DNA of 64,000 bases from RYN-230 sp963717125 (lineage in GTDB: Bacteria > Actinomycetota > Actinomycetes > Streptosporangiales > Streptosporangiaceae). The number at the start of each line of letters is the position of its first letter. Position 1 is the stretch's first letter. Positions 1 to 8,071 of this stretch are shown one piece after another. The stretch is from NCBI GenBank assembly GCA_963717125.1, contig CAVQVG010000002.1:156685-220684 (forward strand), given 5' to 3'. A program made the position numbers and the translations under genes. The notes beneath the pieces were generated by a model that saw only the letters and a program-made list of their open reading frames with translations, was not told the origin of the DNA and did no database searches.

Positions 1-383
1 ACGATCCGGTGATGATCCAGGACAAGAAGATCGGCTGGCCGGCCAAGCTGGCGCTGGGCCCGGACGGCCTGGGCAACTCGCCGGACCACATCGCGCACAT
101 CATGGGCCAGTCCATGGAGGCCCTGATCCACCACTTCAAGCTGGTCACCGAGGGCTTCCGGGTGCCGCCCGGGCAGGTCTACGCGGCCGTCGAGTCGCCC
201 CGCGGCGAACTCGGCTGTCACGCCGTCAGCGACGGGGGGACCCGGCCGTACCGGGCGCACTTCCGGGATCCATCGTTCACCAACCTGCAGGCGGTGTCGG
301 CGATGACCGAGGGTGGCATGATCGCCGACGTGATCGCCGCCGTGGCAAGTATCGATCCGGTGATGGGGGGTGTGGACCGGTGA
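1..383 (+). CDS. nuoD: NADH-quinone oxidoreductase subunit D, 3' end only
   Basis: Partial gene: the 5' end lies outside the window and the frame is open from base 3. NuoD is the 49-kDa-type subunit lining the quinone site of respiratory complex I on the cytoplasmic side. The visible 126 residues match the NuoD C-terminus: GQVYAAVESPRGELG, then PYRAHFRDPSFTNLQ, then an ending GGVDR much like the usual GEVDR. It is the first visible gene of a co-directional nuo run continuing to 13306, and nuoE starts 58 bases after its stop. Nothing in this segment suggests damage. Confidence 0.95.
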   Translation, partial: DPVMIQDKKIGWPAKLALGPDGLGNSPDHIAHIMGQSMEALIHHFKLVTEGFRVPPGQVYAAVESPRGELGCHAVSDGGTRPYRAHFRDPSFTNLQAVSAMTEGGMIADVIAAVASIDPVMGGVDR

Positions 384-442
384 GTAGCCAAGCTGCAGGT
401 CTACATCGACTCTCCTTTTTGATGGGAGGCGTGGACCGGTAA
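362..442 (+). repeat. Imperfect 22-bp direct repeat around the nuoD/nuoE junction
   Basis: Bases 362-383 (end of nuoD, beginning GATGGGGGGTGTGGACCGGT) recur with three changes at 421-442, just before the nuoE start. The second copy supplies the purine-rich GGGAGG that serves as the nuoE ribosome-binding site. The copies are 59 bp apart, so the arrangement looks like a local duplication that gave nuoE its own initiation region. Confidence 0.6.
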
Positions 443-1116
443 TGGCCCTGACGCAGGAAGCGCGGGACCGGCTGGCGCCGGACGCCGCGGAGATCATCGG
501 GCGCTACCCGCAGTCGCGCTCGGCGCTGCTCCCGCTGCTGCACCTGGTGCAGGCCGAGGAGGGTTACGTCACCCAGGACGGCATCGGGTACTGCGCGGAA
601 CTGCTCGGGCTGACCGAGGCCGAGGTCACCGCGGTGGCCTCGTTTTACACCATGTACAAGCACCGTCCGGTCGGCGAGTACCACGTCGGGGTGTGCACCA
701 ACTCGCTGTGCGCGGTGATGGGTGGCGACGCCATCTTCGCCGACCTGCAGGAGCATCTCGGCGTCGGCAACGACGAGACCACCGGTGACGGCAAGGTCAG
801 CCTGGAGCACCTCGAGTGCAACGCGGCCTGCGACTACGCGCCGGTGGTGATGGTGAACTGGGAGTTCTTCGACAACATGACGCCGCGGTCGGCCCGTGAC
901 CTGGTGGACGGGCTGCGGTCCGGCGCCCCGGGCATCCAGCCGACCCGCGGCGCGCCGCGGCTGTGCACCTGGAAGCAGGCGTCGCGCATCCTGGCCGGCT
1001 TCCCCGACGGCCAGGCGGCCGAGGGGCACACCGCGGGCGAGCCCAGCCTCGCGGGCCTGCGCATCGCGAAGGGCCACGGCTGGACTCCTGATTCCACCAA
1101 CGGGAGCAAGAAGTGA
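442..1116 (+). CDS. nuoE: NADH-quinone oxidoreductase subunit E
   Basis: The 24-kDa-type subunit of the NADH-oxidising arm, carrying the [2Fe-2S] cluster N1a next to NuoF. It has 224 residues. The thioredoxin-like iron-sulfur fold is marked by CTNSLC (C85, C90) and CNAAC (C126, C130), the usual four ligands. The N-terminal helical part includes SALLPLLHLVQ and VASFYTMY. The ATG follows GGGAGGCGTGGACCGGTA. The tail after residue 160 is loosely conserved, as is common in actinobacteria. The stop overlaps the GTG of nuoF, indicating coupled translation. Confidence 0.97.
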   Translation: MALTQEARDRLAPDAAEIIGRYPQSRSALLPLLHLVQAEEGYVTQDGIGYCAELLGLTEAEVTAVASFYTMYKHRPVGEYHVGVCTNSLCAVMGGDAIFADLQEHLGVGNDETTGDGKVSLEHLECNAACDYAPVVMVNWEFFDNMTPRSARDLVDGLRSGAPGIQPTRGAPRLCTWKQASRILAGFPDGQAAEGHTAGEPSLAGLRIAKGHGWTPDSTNGSKK

Positions 1117-2417
1117 CCTCTCTGCTAACGCCGGAGCTGACCGCGTACTGGGACGAGCCCGACTCGTTCACGCTGGCCGCCTACCGGCGCAACGGCGGGT
1201 ACACCGCGCTGCCCCGGGCCCTGGCCATGGAGCCGGACCAGGTCATCCAGACCGTGAAGGACTCGGTGCTGCGCGGTCGCGGCGGGGCCGGCTTCCCCAC
1301 CGGGCTCAAGTGGGGGTTCATCCCCAAGGGCGGCGACAAGCCGCACTACCTGGTGGTGAACGCCGATGAGTCCGAGCCCGGCGCGTGCAAGGACATGCCG
1401 ACGCTGCTGAACAACCCGCAGGCGCTGATCGAGGGTATCGTGATCGCCTGCTACGCGTTCAACGCGCACCGGGCGTTCATCTACGTGCGCGGCGAGGTGC
1501 TGCACGTGATCCGCCGGGTGCACCACGCGGTGGCCGAGGCCTACGAGGCCGGTTACCTGGGGGAGAACATCCTCGGCTCCGGGTTCGACCTGGAGGTGAC
1601 GGTGCACGCCGGGGCGGGCGCCTACATCTGCGGCGAGGAGACCGCGCTGCTCGACTCGCTGGAGGGCTACCGCGGCCAGCCCCGGCTCAAGCCGCCGTTC
1701 CCGGCTGTGGAGGGGCTGTACGCCTGCCCGACCGTGGTCAACAACGTGGAGTCGATCGCCACCGTGCCGTACATCATCGGCCACGGCGCGGCCGACTTCG
1801 CCGCGATGGGCACCGAGAAGTCCAAGGGCTTCGGCATCTTCTCGCTGTCCGGGCACGTGACGATCCCGGGCCAGTACGAGGCGCCGCTCGGCACCACGCT
1901 GCGTGAGCTGCTCGACCTGGCCGGCGGCATCCGGGTGGGGCACCGGCTGAAGTTCTGGACCCCGGGCGGCTCGTCCACCCCCCTGTTCACCGAGGAGGAG
2001 CTGGACGTGCCGCTGGACTACGAGTCGGTGGCCAAGGCCGGCTCGATGCTGGGCACCCGGTCGGTGCAGCTGTTCGACGAGACCACCTGCGTGGTCCGGG
2101 TCGTGCTGCGCTGGATCGAGTTCTACCGGCACGAGTCGTGCGGCAAGTGCACCCCGTGCCGGGAGGGCAGCTACTGGGTCGAGCAACTGCTCGAGGACCT
2201 GGAGAACGGCCGGGGCAGCGAGGCCGACCTGGAGAAGCTGCTGGACATCTGCAGCAACATCACCGGCCGGGCGTTCTGCGCCCTGGGCGACTCGATCGAA
2301 GCGCCGATCAAGTCGTCGATCAAGTACTTCCGGGATGAGTACATCGAGCACCTGCGCCACGGCGGCTGCCCGTTCGACCCGGCCGCATCGACGCTATTCG
2401 CGATGGAGTCCGCCTGA
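1113..2417 (+). CDS. nuoF: NADH-quinone oxidoreductase subunit F
   Basis: The 51-kDa-type flavoprotein of complex I: it oxidises NADH with FMN and passes electrons to cluster N3. It has 434 residues with a GTG start overlapping nuoE by four bases. Visible motifs are the glycine-rich GRGGAGFPTGLKWGF near residues 55-69, GAGAYICGEETALL near 167-180, and the cluster ligands in SCGKCTPCREG near 344-354 with a later cysteine in GRAFCALGD. Length and motif order are normal. The stop TGA shares a base with the nuoG ATG. Confidence 0.98.
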   Translation: MTSLLTPELTAYWDEPDSFTLAAYRRNGGYTALPRALAMEPDQVIQTVKDSVLRGRGGAGFPTGLKWGFIPKGGDKPHYLVVNADESEPGACKDMPTLLNNPQALIEGIVIACYAFNAHRAFIYVRGEVLHVIRRVHHAVAEAYEAGYLGENILGSGFDLEVTVHAGAGAYICGEETALLDSLEGYRGQPRLKPPFPAVEGLYACPTVVNNVESIATVPYIIGHGAADFAAMGTEKSKGFGIFSLSGHVTIPGQYEAPLGTTLRELLDLAGGIRVGHRLKFWTPGGSSTPLFTEEELDVPLDYESVAKAGSMLGTRSVQLFDETTCVVRVVLRWIEFYRHESCGKCTPCREGSYWVEQLLEDLENGRGSEADLEKLLDICSNITGRAFCALGDSIEAPIKSSIKYFRDEYIEHLRHGGCPFDPAASTLFAMESA

Positions 2418-4867
2418 TGACAGTTGAGGCAACAGGCACCGGTGCCATCACCCGGCCGGCCGACGGGGTGACCGTCACCATCGACGGGTTCGAGATCACC
2501 GTGCCCAAGGGGACGCTGGTCATCAGGGCCGCCGAACTGCTCGGCATCCAGATACCGCGGTTCTGCGATCACCCGCTGCTCGACCCCATCGGCGCCTGCC
2601 GGCAGTGCCTGGTGCACATCGAGGGCCAGCCCAAGCCGCCCGCCTCGTGCACCACCACCTGCACCGAGGGCATGGTGGTGCACACCCAGCTGACCTCGCC
2701 GGTGGCGGAGAAGGCGCAGCGCGGCATGATGGAGCTGCTGCTGGTGAACCACCCGCTGGACTGCCCGATGTGCGACAAGGGCGGCGAGTGCCCGCTGCAG
2801 AACCAGGCCATGTCCACCGGGCAGGGTGAGACCAGGTTCCACGGCCCGAAGCGGACGTTCCCCAAGCCGATCGCGCTGTCCACCGAGGTGCTGCTGGACC
2901 GGGAACGCTGCATCCAGTGCGCCCGGTGCACCAGGTTCGCCGAGCAGATCCCCGGCGACCCGCTCATCGAGCTGCTCGACCGCGGCCCGCAGGAGCAGGT
3001 CGGCATCGCCGCGGACGAGCCGTTCGACTCGTACTTCTCCGGCAACACGGTGCAGATCTGCCCGGTGGGCGCGCTCACCAGCGCCGCCTACCGGTTCCGG
3101 GCCCGGCCGTTCGACCTGGTGTCCACGCCGAGCGTGTGCGAGCACTGCGCGGCCGGCTGCCGGCAGCGCACCGATCACCGGCGCGGCGTGGTCACCCGGC
3201 GGCTGGCCGGCCAGGACCCGCAGGTCAACGAGGAGTGGAACTGCGACAAGGGCCGCTGGGCGTTCACCTACGCCACCCAGCCGGACCGGCTGAACGGTCC
3301 CTTGGTGCGTAACGCCGACGGCGTGCTGGTGCCGGCGTCCTGGCCCGAGGCGTTCGCAGCGGCCGCCCGCGGCCTGGCGGCCGCGCGGGGCCGGGCCGCG
3401 GTGCTGACCGGCGGGCGGCTCACCGTCGAGGACGCCTACGCCTACGCCAAGTTCGCCCGGGTCGCGCTGGGCAGCAACGACATCGACATGCGGGCCCGGG
3501 CGCACTCGGCCGAGGAGACGGAGTTCCTGGCCGGACGGGTGGCCGGGCACGGCATCGACGTCAGCTACACCGACCTGGAGCGCGCCCCCGCAGTGCTGCT
3601 GGCCGGGTTCGAGCCGGACGACGAGTCGCCCATCGTGTTCCTCCGGCTGCGCAAGGCGGCCCGGCGCGGCACGCTGACCGTCTACTCCATCGCCGCGCTG
3701 GCCAGTCGCGGGCTGACCCGGATGTCCGGGGTGCTGCTGCGCACCGTGCCGGGGGCCGAGGCCGCCGCGCTGGGCGGCCTGATCAGCGGCACCGGCCTGG
3801 ACGAGGCGGGCCGCGCGGCCGCCGGGGCGCTGACCGCGGAGGGGGCCATCATCCTGGTCGGCGAGCGGCTGGCCGAGGTGCCCGGCGCGCTCGGCGCCGC
3901 GGACCGGCTGGCCCGGGCGACCGGCGCCCGGCTGGCCTGGGTGCCCCGCCGGGCCGGCGAGCGGGGCGCGATCGAGGCGGGCGCGCTGCCCAACCTGCTG
4001 CCCGGCGGGCGGCTGGTGGCCAGCTCGCAGGCCCGCGCCGAGGTGGCCCGGGCCTGGGGGGTGGCCGCGCTGCCGGCCGGGCCGGGCCGGGACACCGGGG
4101 AGATCCTGGCCGCCGCCGAACGCGACCTGGACGCCGTGCTGGTCGGCGGCGTCGACCTGGACGACCTGCCCGACCCGGCGGCCGCCCGGGCGGCCCTGGC
4201 GGCGGCCCCGTTCGTGGTCAGCCTGGAGCTGCGGCCGAGCGCGGTCACCGACCGGGCCGACGTGGTGCTCCCGGTGGCCGCGGTGGCCGAGAAGGATGGC
4301 ACGTTCGTGAACTGGGAAGGCCGCGCGGGCACGTTCCGCGCGGCGCTCCAGGTCCCCGGCATCGAGTCCGACCTGCACGTGCTGCGCCGGATCGCGGACG
4401 AGATGGATGTGCACCTCGGCCTGCCCGACGCGGCCGCGGCGCGCGCGGAACTGGCCGCGCTGGGCGCGGGCGCCGGGTCGGCCGACCCGGCCGAGACCGG
4501 GTCCGCCGCGCCGCTCGCTCCGGTACCGGAGAGCAGGCCGCCCGAGGTGGGTCGCGGCCAGGCCATCCTGGCCACCTGGAGCCAGCTCCTGGACGCCGGG
4601 CGGATGCAGGACGGCGAGCCGTTCCTGGCCGGCACGGCCCGGCCGGTGGTGGCCCGGCTGTCCGCGGCCACCGCGGCGCAGGCCGGGGTGGCCGGCGGCG
4701 GTAAGGTCACTGTTGCCACTGACCGCGGTTCGCTGACCCTGCCGGTCGAAGTGACCGAGATGGCGGACCAGGTGGTGTGGCTGCCGGCCCATTCCGACGG
4801 GTCCCAGGTGCGGCGTGAGCTCGGGGCCGGCCACGGCAGCCTGGTGACCTTGAGGAGCGCGCAATGA
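2417..4867 (+). CDS. nuoG: NADH-quinone oxidoreductase subunit G
   Basis: The 75-kDa-type subunit that carries the electron chain from NuoF/NuoE towards NuoI. It has 816 residues. In order: a ferredoxin-like [2Fe-2S] domain (C50, C61, C64, C78), the His-Cys3 motif HPLDCPMCDKGGEC near 111-124, a four-cysteine cluster around RCIQCARC, the CEHCAAGC motif with a later cysteine in NCDKGRW, then a molybdopterin-oxidoreductase-like fold that is alanine-rich and weakly conserved after residue 300. It overlaps nuoH by ATGA. A long open frame on the opposite strand (2171-4864) is a GC-rich shadow. Confidence 0.97.
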   Translation: MTVEATGTGAITRPADGVTVTIDGFEITVPKGTLVIRAAELLGIQIPRFCDHPLLDPIGACRQCLVHIEGQPKPPASCTTTCTEGMVVHTQLTSPVAEKAQRGMMELLLVNHPLDCPMCDKGGECPLQNQAMSTGQGETRFHGPKRTFPKPIALSTEVLLDRERCIQCARCTRFAEQIPGDPLIELLDRGPQEQVGIAADEPFDSYFSGNTVQICPVGALTSAAYRFRARPFDLVSTPSVCEHCAAGCRQRTDHRRGVVTRRLAGQDPQVNEEWNCDKGRWAFTYATQPDRLNGPLVRNADGVLVPASWPEAFAAAARGLAAARGRAAVLTGGRLTVEDAYAYAKFARVALGSNDIDMRARAHSAEETEFLAGRVAGHGIDVSYTDLERAPAVLLAGFEPDDESPIVFLRLRKAARRGTLTVYSIAALASRGLTRMSGVLLRTVPGAEAAALGGLISGTGLDEAGRAAAGALTAEGAIILVGERLAEVPGALGAADRLARATGARLAWVPRRAGERGAIEAGALPNLLPGGRLVASSQARAEVARAWGVAALPAGPGRDTGEILAAAERDLDAVLVGGVDLDDLPDPAAARAALAAAPFVVSLELRPSAVTDRADVVLPVAAVAEKDGTFVNWEGRAGTFRAALQVPGIESDLHVLRRIADEMDVHLGLPDAAAARAELAALGAGAGSADPAETGSAAPLAPVPESRPPEVGRGQAILATWSQLLDAGRMQDGEPFLAGTARPVVARLSAATAAQAGVAGGGKVTVATDRGSLTLPVEVTEMADQVVWLPAHSDGSQVRRELGAGHGSLVTLRSAQ

Positions 4868-6279
4868 CCGGTTCTGCCAGCGTGGCTGGCTCGCGGCTGC
4901 TCGCCGCCGCCGGCCCGACCCTGGCCAGCTTCTATCACCAGCCGTGGTGGCTGGTGATCATCAAGGTGCTGTTCATCTTCCTCTTCCTGGTGCTGGTCAC
5001 CCTGTTCATGATCTGGGCGGAACGCCGGGTCATCGGGCGGATGCAGCAGCGGCCGGGACCGAACCGGGCGGGCAAGTACGGGCTGCTCCAGTCGCTGATG
5101 GACGGCATCAAGCTGGCGCTCAAGGAAGACATCGTGCCGCGGCATGTGGACATGCTGCTGTTCTGGATGGCCCCGGCCATCGCCGCGATCCCGGCGTTCA
5201 TCAGCTTCGCGATCATCCCGTTCGGCCCCGAGGTGTCCATCTTCGGCGTGCGGACCCCGCTCCAGCTGGCTGACCTGCCGGTCGCCGTGCTGCTGGTGCT
5301 GGCCATGAGCTCGCTGGGGGTGTACGGCATCGTGCTGGCCGGCTGGGCGTCCGGGTCGCCGTACCCGCTACTCGGCGGGCTGCGCTCGTCGGCCCAGGTG
5401 ATCAGCTACGAGATCGCGATGGGGCTGTCCTTCGTCGCGGTCTTCCTCTACTCGGGCTCGCTGTCCACCACCCAGATCGTCAACGCGCAGGCCGGCAGCA
5501 ACACCACCTTCCACCTGTTCGGGGCGACCCTGCACTACCCGTCCTGGTTCGCGGTGCTGCTGTTCCCGTCCTTCGTGATCTACCTGATCACCATGGTGGG
5601 CGAGACCAACCGGCTGCCGTTCGACCTCCCCGAGGGCGAAGGCGAGCTGGTCGGCGGGTTCCACACGGAGTACGCCTCGCTCAAGTTCGCGCTGTTCTAC
5701 CTGGCCGAGTACATCAACATGACCACGGTCGCCGGGCTGGCCACCACGCTGTTCCTGGGTGGCTGGCGCGCGCCCTGGCCGATCAGCGTCTGGTCCGGGG
5801 CGAACTCCGGCTGGTATCCGATCCTGTGGTTCCTGATCAAGGTCGGGATCCTGCTGTTCTGCTTCATCTGGCTGCGCGGCACGCTGCCCCGGATCCGCTA
5901 CGACCAGCTGATGCGGTTCGGCTGGAAGGTGCTGATCCCGGCCTCGCTGGTGTGGATCCTGGTCATCGCGACCATCCGGGTCTGGCGCACCCACGGCGGC
6001 AGCCCGGCCGTGTACACCGTGGGCGGCCTGCTCCTGGTCGCCCTGCTCGCGCTGCTGTTCATGGCGGACACCGCGATGCAGCGCCGCCAGGAGGCGGCCA
6101 CCGCGGCCACCGAGGTCACGGCGGGCGACGAGGTATCGACCCGGGCGGACGACTCGGTGGCCTTCCCGGTCCCGCCGATGGACCTGCCGCACTACCACGG
6201 GATCGGGGTGACCGTGCCCACCGGACCCGGCACGCCAGAGTCCGCCAACGGGACGACGAAGGAGGTGACCGGTGCCTGA
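4864..6279 (+). CDS. nuoH: NADH-quinone oxidoreductase subunit H
   Basis: Membrane subunit joining the peripheral arm to the proton-pumping arm and forming part of the quinone tunnel. It has 471 residues and about eight membrane segments. Family blocks include WAERRVIGRMQQRPGPNRAG near 55-74, GETNRLPFDLPEGEGELVGG near 244-263, and FHTEYASLKFALFYLAEY. The C-terminal extension after about residue 400 is hydrophilic and longer than in E. coli, as is usual in actinobacteria. The stop overlaps the nuoI GTG by eight bases. Confidence 0.97.
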   Translation: MTGSASVAGSRLLAAAGPTLASFYHQPWWLVIIKVLFIFLFLVLVTLFMIWAERRVIGRMQQRPGPNRAGKYGLLQSLMDGIKLALKEDIVPRHVDMLLFWMAPAIAAIPAFISFAIIPFGPEVSIFGVRTPLQLADLPVAVLLVLAMSSLGVYGIVLAGWASGSPYPLLGGLRSSAQVISYEIAMGLSFVAVFLYSGSLSTTQIVNAQAGSNTTFHLFGATLHYPSWFAVLLFPSFVIYLITMVGETNRLPFDLPEGEGELVGGFHTEYASLKFALFYLAEYINMTTVAGLATTLFLGGWRAPWPISVWSGANSGWYPILWFLIKVGILLFCFIWLRGTLPRIRYDQLMRFGWKVLIPASLVWILVIATIRVWRTHGGSPAVYTVGGLLLVALLALLFMADTAMQRRQEAATAATEVTAGDEVSTRADDSVAFPVPPMDLPHYHGIGVTVPTGPGTPESANGTTKEVTGA

Positions 6280-6898
6280 GTTCCTGGGGCCCGTCAAGGG
6301 CTTCGGCACGACCTTCCGGCAGATGTTCAAGAAGGTCAACACCGTCGAGTACCCCGAGCAGAAGAACCCCACCGCCCCCCGGTTCCACGGCCGTCACCAG
6401 CTCAACCGGTGGCCCGACGGGCTGGAGAAGTGCATCGGCTGTGAGCTGTGCGCCTGGGCGTGCCCGGCGGACGCGATCTACGTGGAAGGCGAGGACAACA
6501 CCGAGGAAGAACGGTTTTCCCCGGGGGAACGGTACGGCGCGGTCTACCAGATCAACTACCTGCGCTGCATTCTCTGCGGGCTGTGCGTGGAGGCGTGCCC
6601 GACCCGCGCGCTGACCATGACCAACGAGTACGAGATCGCCGACGACAGCCGGGAGAGCCTGATCTGGACCAAGGAGCAGCTGCTCGCGCCGCTGCTGCCC
6701 GGCATGGAGGCGCCACCGCACGAGATGCGGCTGGGCCAGACCGAGCGGGACTACTACCTGCTCCGCAACGCGGGTGTGGCCGAGCCAACCGGCGCCGACG
6801 AGGAGCCCGCCCCGGGCAACGAAGGTGAAGTAACCCGGCCCGACCCGTCGCTGTGGGCGCCCTCCGACTCGGCTGATGAGGCGGAGGATCGGTCATGA
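6272..6898 (+). CDS. nuoI: NADH-quinone oxidoreductase subunit I
   Basis: TYKY-type 2x[4Fe-4S] ferredoxin subunit carrying clusters N6a and N6b, which pass electrons to NuoB. It has 208 residues and a GTG start. The two ligand sets are CIGCELCAWACP and CILCGLCVEACP, each C-x2-C-x2-C-x3-CP. The C-terminal 40 residues are acidic and low in complexity. It overlaps nuoJ by ATGA. Compare the divergent NuoI-like protein at 38390-38956, which lacks the spacing and flanking residues of this copy. Confidence 0.97.
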   Translation: MPEFLGPVKGFGTTFRQMFKKVNTVEYPEQKNPTAPRFHGRHQLNRWPDGLEKCIGCELCAWACPADAIYVEGEDNTEEERFSPGERYGAVYQINYLRCILCGLCVEACPTRALTMTNEYEIADDSRESLIWTKEQLLAPLLPGMEAPPHEMRLGQTERDYYLLRNAGVAEPTGADEEPAPGNEGEVTRPDPSLWAPSDSADEAEDRS

Positions 6899-7701
6899 CG
6901 CACGGGACGCTGGCCCTCACGCACGTGGCCGCGACCACCCAGCAGGTGGCGTTCTGGCTGCTGGCGGTGATCTCGGTGGGCGCGGCGCTGGGCATGATCC
7001 TGGTCCGCAAGGCGGTCTACTGCGCGGTGCTGCTCGCCGTCGTGATGCTCTGCCTGGCCGTGCTGTACGCCATCGAGGGTGCCCCGTTCCTGGCCTTCGT
7101 CCAGGTCATCGTGTACACCGGCGCGGTGCTGATGCTCTTCCTGTTCGTGCTGATGATCGTGGGCATCCGGGCCAAGGACTCGATCGTGGAGACGCTCAAG
7201 GGCCAGCGGGTGGCCGCTGGGCTGGCCGGCATCGGCCTGCTGGTGCTGCTCTCGCTGACCATCGGGCACGCGGTGCTCGGCCCGGCGCCCGCGGAGACCG
7301 CCAGCTTCGGGGCGACCAACGTGAACGCCATCGCCCGGCTGATCTTCACCACGTACGTGTTCCCGTTCGAGGTGACCAGCGCGCTGCTGATCACCGCGGC
7401 GCTGGGCGCCATGGTGCTCGCGCACCGGGAGCGCACCGAGCCCAAGCTGACCCAGCGCGACCTGTCCAGGATCCGGGTGGCCAGCGGCCGGGCCCCGCTG
7501 CCCGGCCCCGGGACCTATGCCCGGCACAACGCGGTGGACATGCCGGCCCTGCTGCCGGACGGCACTCCCGCTCAGGACTCGGTCAGCCCGTTCATCACCC
7601 ACCGCATCGAGCCGCCTGGCATCGAGCCCGGCGGCCGGGTGCTGACTGACGAGCAGCGCACTCTGCTGGGCAGCGGCAGTCAGGAAGGTGAGCAGGAATG
7701 A
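6895..7701 (+). CDS. nuoJ: NADH-quinone oxidoreductase subunit J
   Basis: Small membrane subunit (ND6-like) of complex I. It has 268 residues with five predicted membrane segments in the first 185. The family pattern is visible in RKAVYCAVLLAVVMLCLAVLY and in the conserved transmembrane stretch FVQVIVYTGAVLMLFLFVLM. The remaining 80 residues form a hydrophilic extension common in actinobacterial NuoJ. It overlaps nuoI and nuoK by ATGA, so the three are probably translated together. Confidence 0.96.
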   Translation: MTHGTLALTHVAATTQQVAFWLLAVISVGAALGMILVRKAVYCAVLLAVVMLCLAVLYAIEGAPFLAFVQVIVYTGAVLMLFLFVLMIVGIRAKDSIVETLKGQRVAAGLAGIGLLVLLSLTIGHAVLGPAPAETASFGATNVNAIARLIFTTYVFPFEVTSALLITAALGAMVLAHRERTEPKLTQRDLSRIRVASGRAPLPGPGTYARHNAVDMPALLPDGTPAQDSVSPFITHRIEPPGIEPGGRVLTDEQRTLLGSGSQEGEQE

Positions 7702-7997
7702 GCCCCGGCGACTTCGTGGCGCTGGCCGTCGTGCTGTTCGTGATCGGCGCCGTGGGCGTGCTGGTGCGGCGCAACGCCATGGTCATCTTCATGTGCGTGG
7801 AGCTGATGCTGAACGCGGTCAACCTCGCCTTCGTGGCCTTCGCCCGGCTGCACAACAACCTGGGTGGCCAGGTCATCGCGTTCTTCGTCATGGTCGTGGC
7901 GGCGGCCGAGGTCGTAGTGGGCCTGGCCATCCTGATGGCCATCTTCCGCGCCCGCAGGTCCGCGTCGGTGGATGACGCGAGCCTGCTCAAGTACTAG
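7698..7997 (+). CDS. nuoK: NADH-quinone oxidoreductase subunit K
   Basis: ND4L-like membrane subunit of 99 residues with three membrane segments, which is the family's standard size. The intramembrane glutamate of CVELMLNAVNLAF and the second acidic position in VVAAAEVVVGLA are present; both belong to the proton path. It overlaps nuoJ by four bases and is followed by a 74-base gap before nuoL, the longest gap after nuoE in the operon. Confidence 0.96.
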   Translation: MSPGDFVALAVVLFVIGAVGVLVRRNAMVIFMCVELMLNAVNLAFVAFARLHNNLGGQVIAFFVMVVAAAEVVVGLAILMAIFRARRSASVDDASLLKY

Positions 7998-8071
7998 GAC
8001 GTCGCGAGGCGTCACTGGATGTCACCGGGCTGGCGGATGGGTTGGCCCGCTGATTCACGAGGAGTAACGCA

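Noticed and set aside
2171..4864. 897-codon open frame on the minus strand across nuoG
   Set aside because: Typical GC-rich antisense shadow: Arg/Gly/His/Gln-rich, no family motifs, and nuoG on the other strand has all its iron-sulfur ligands.
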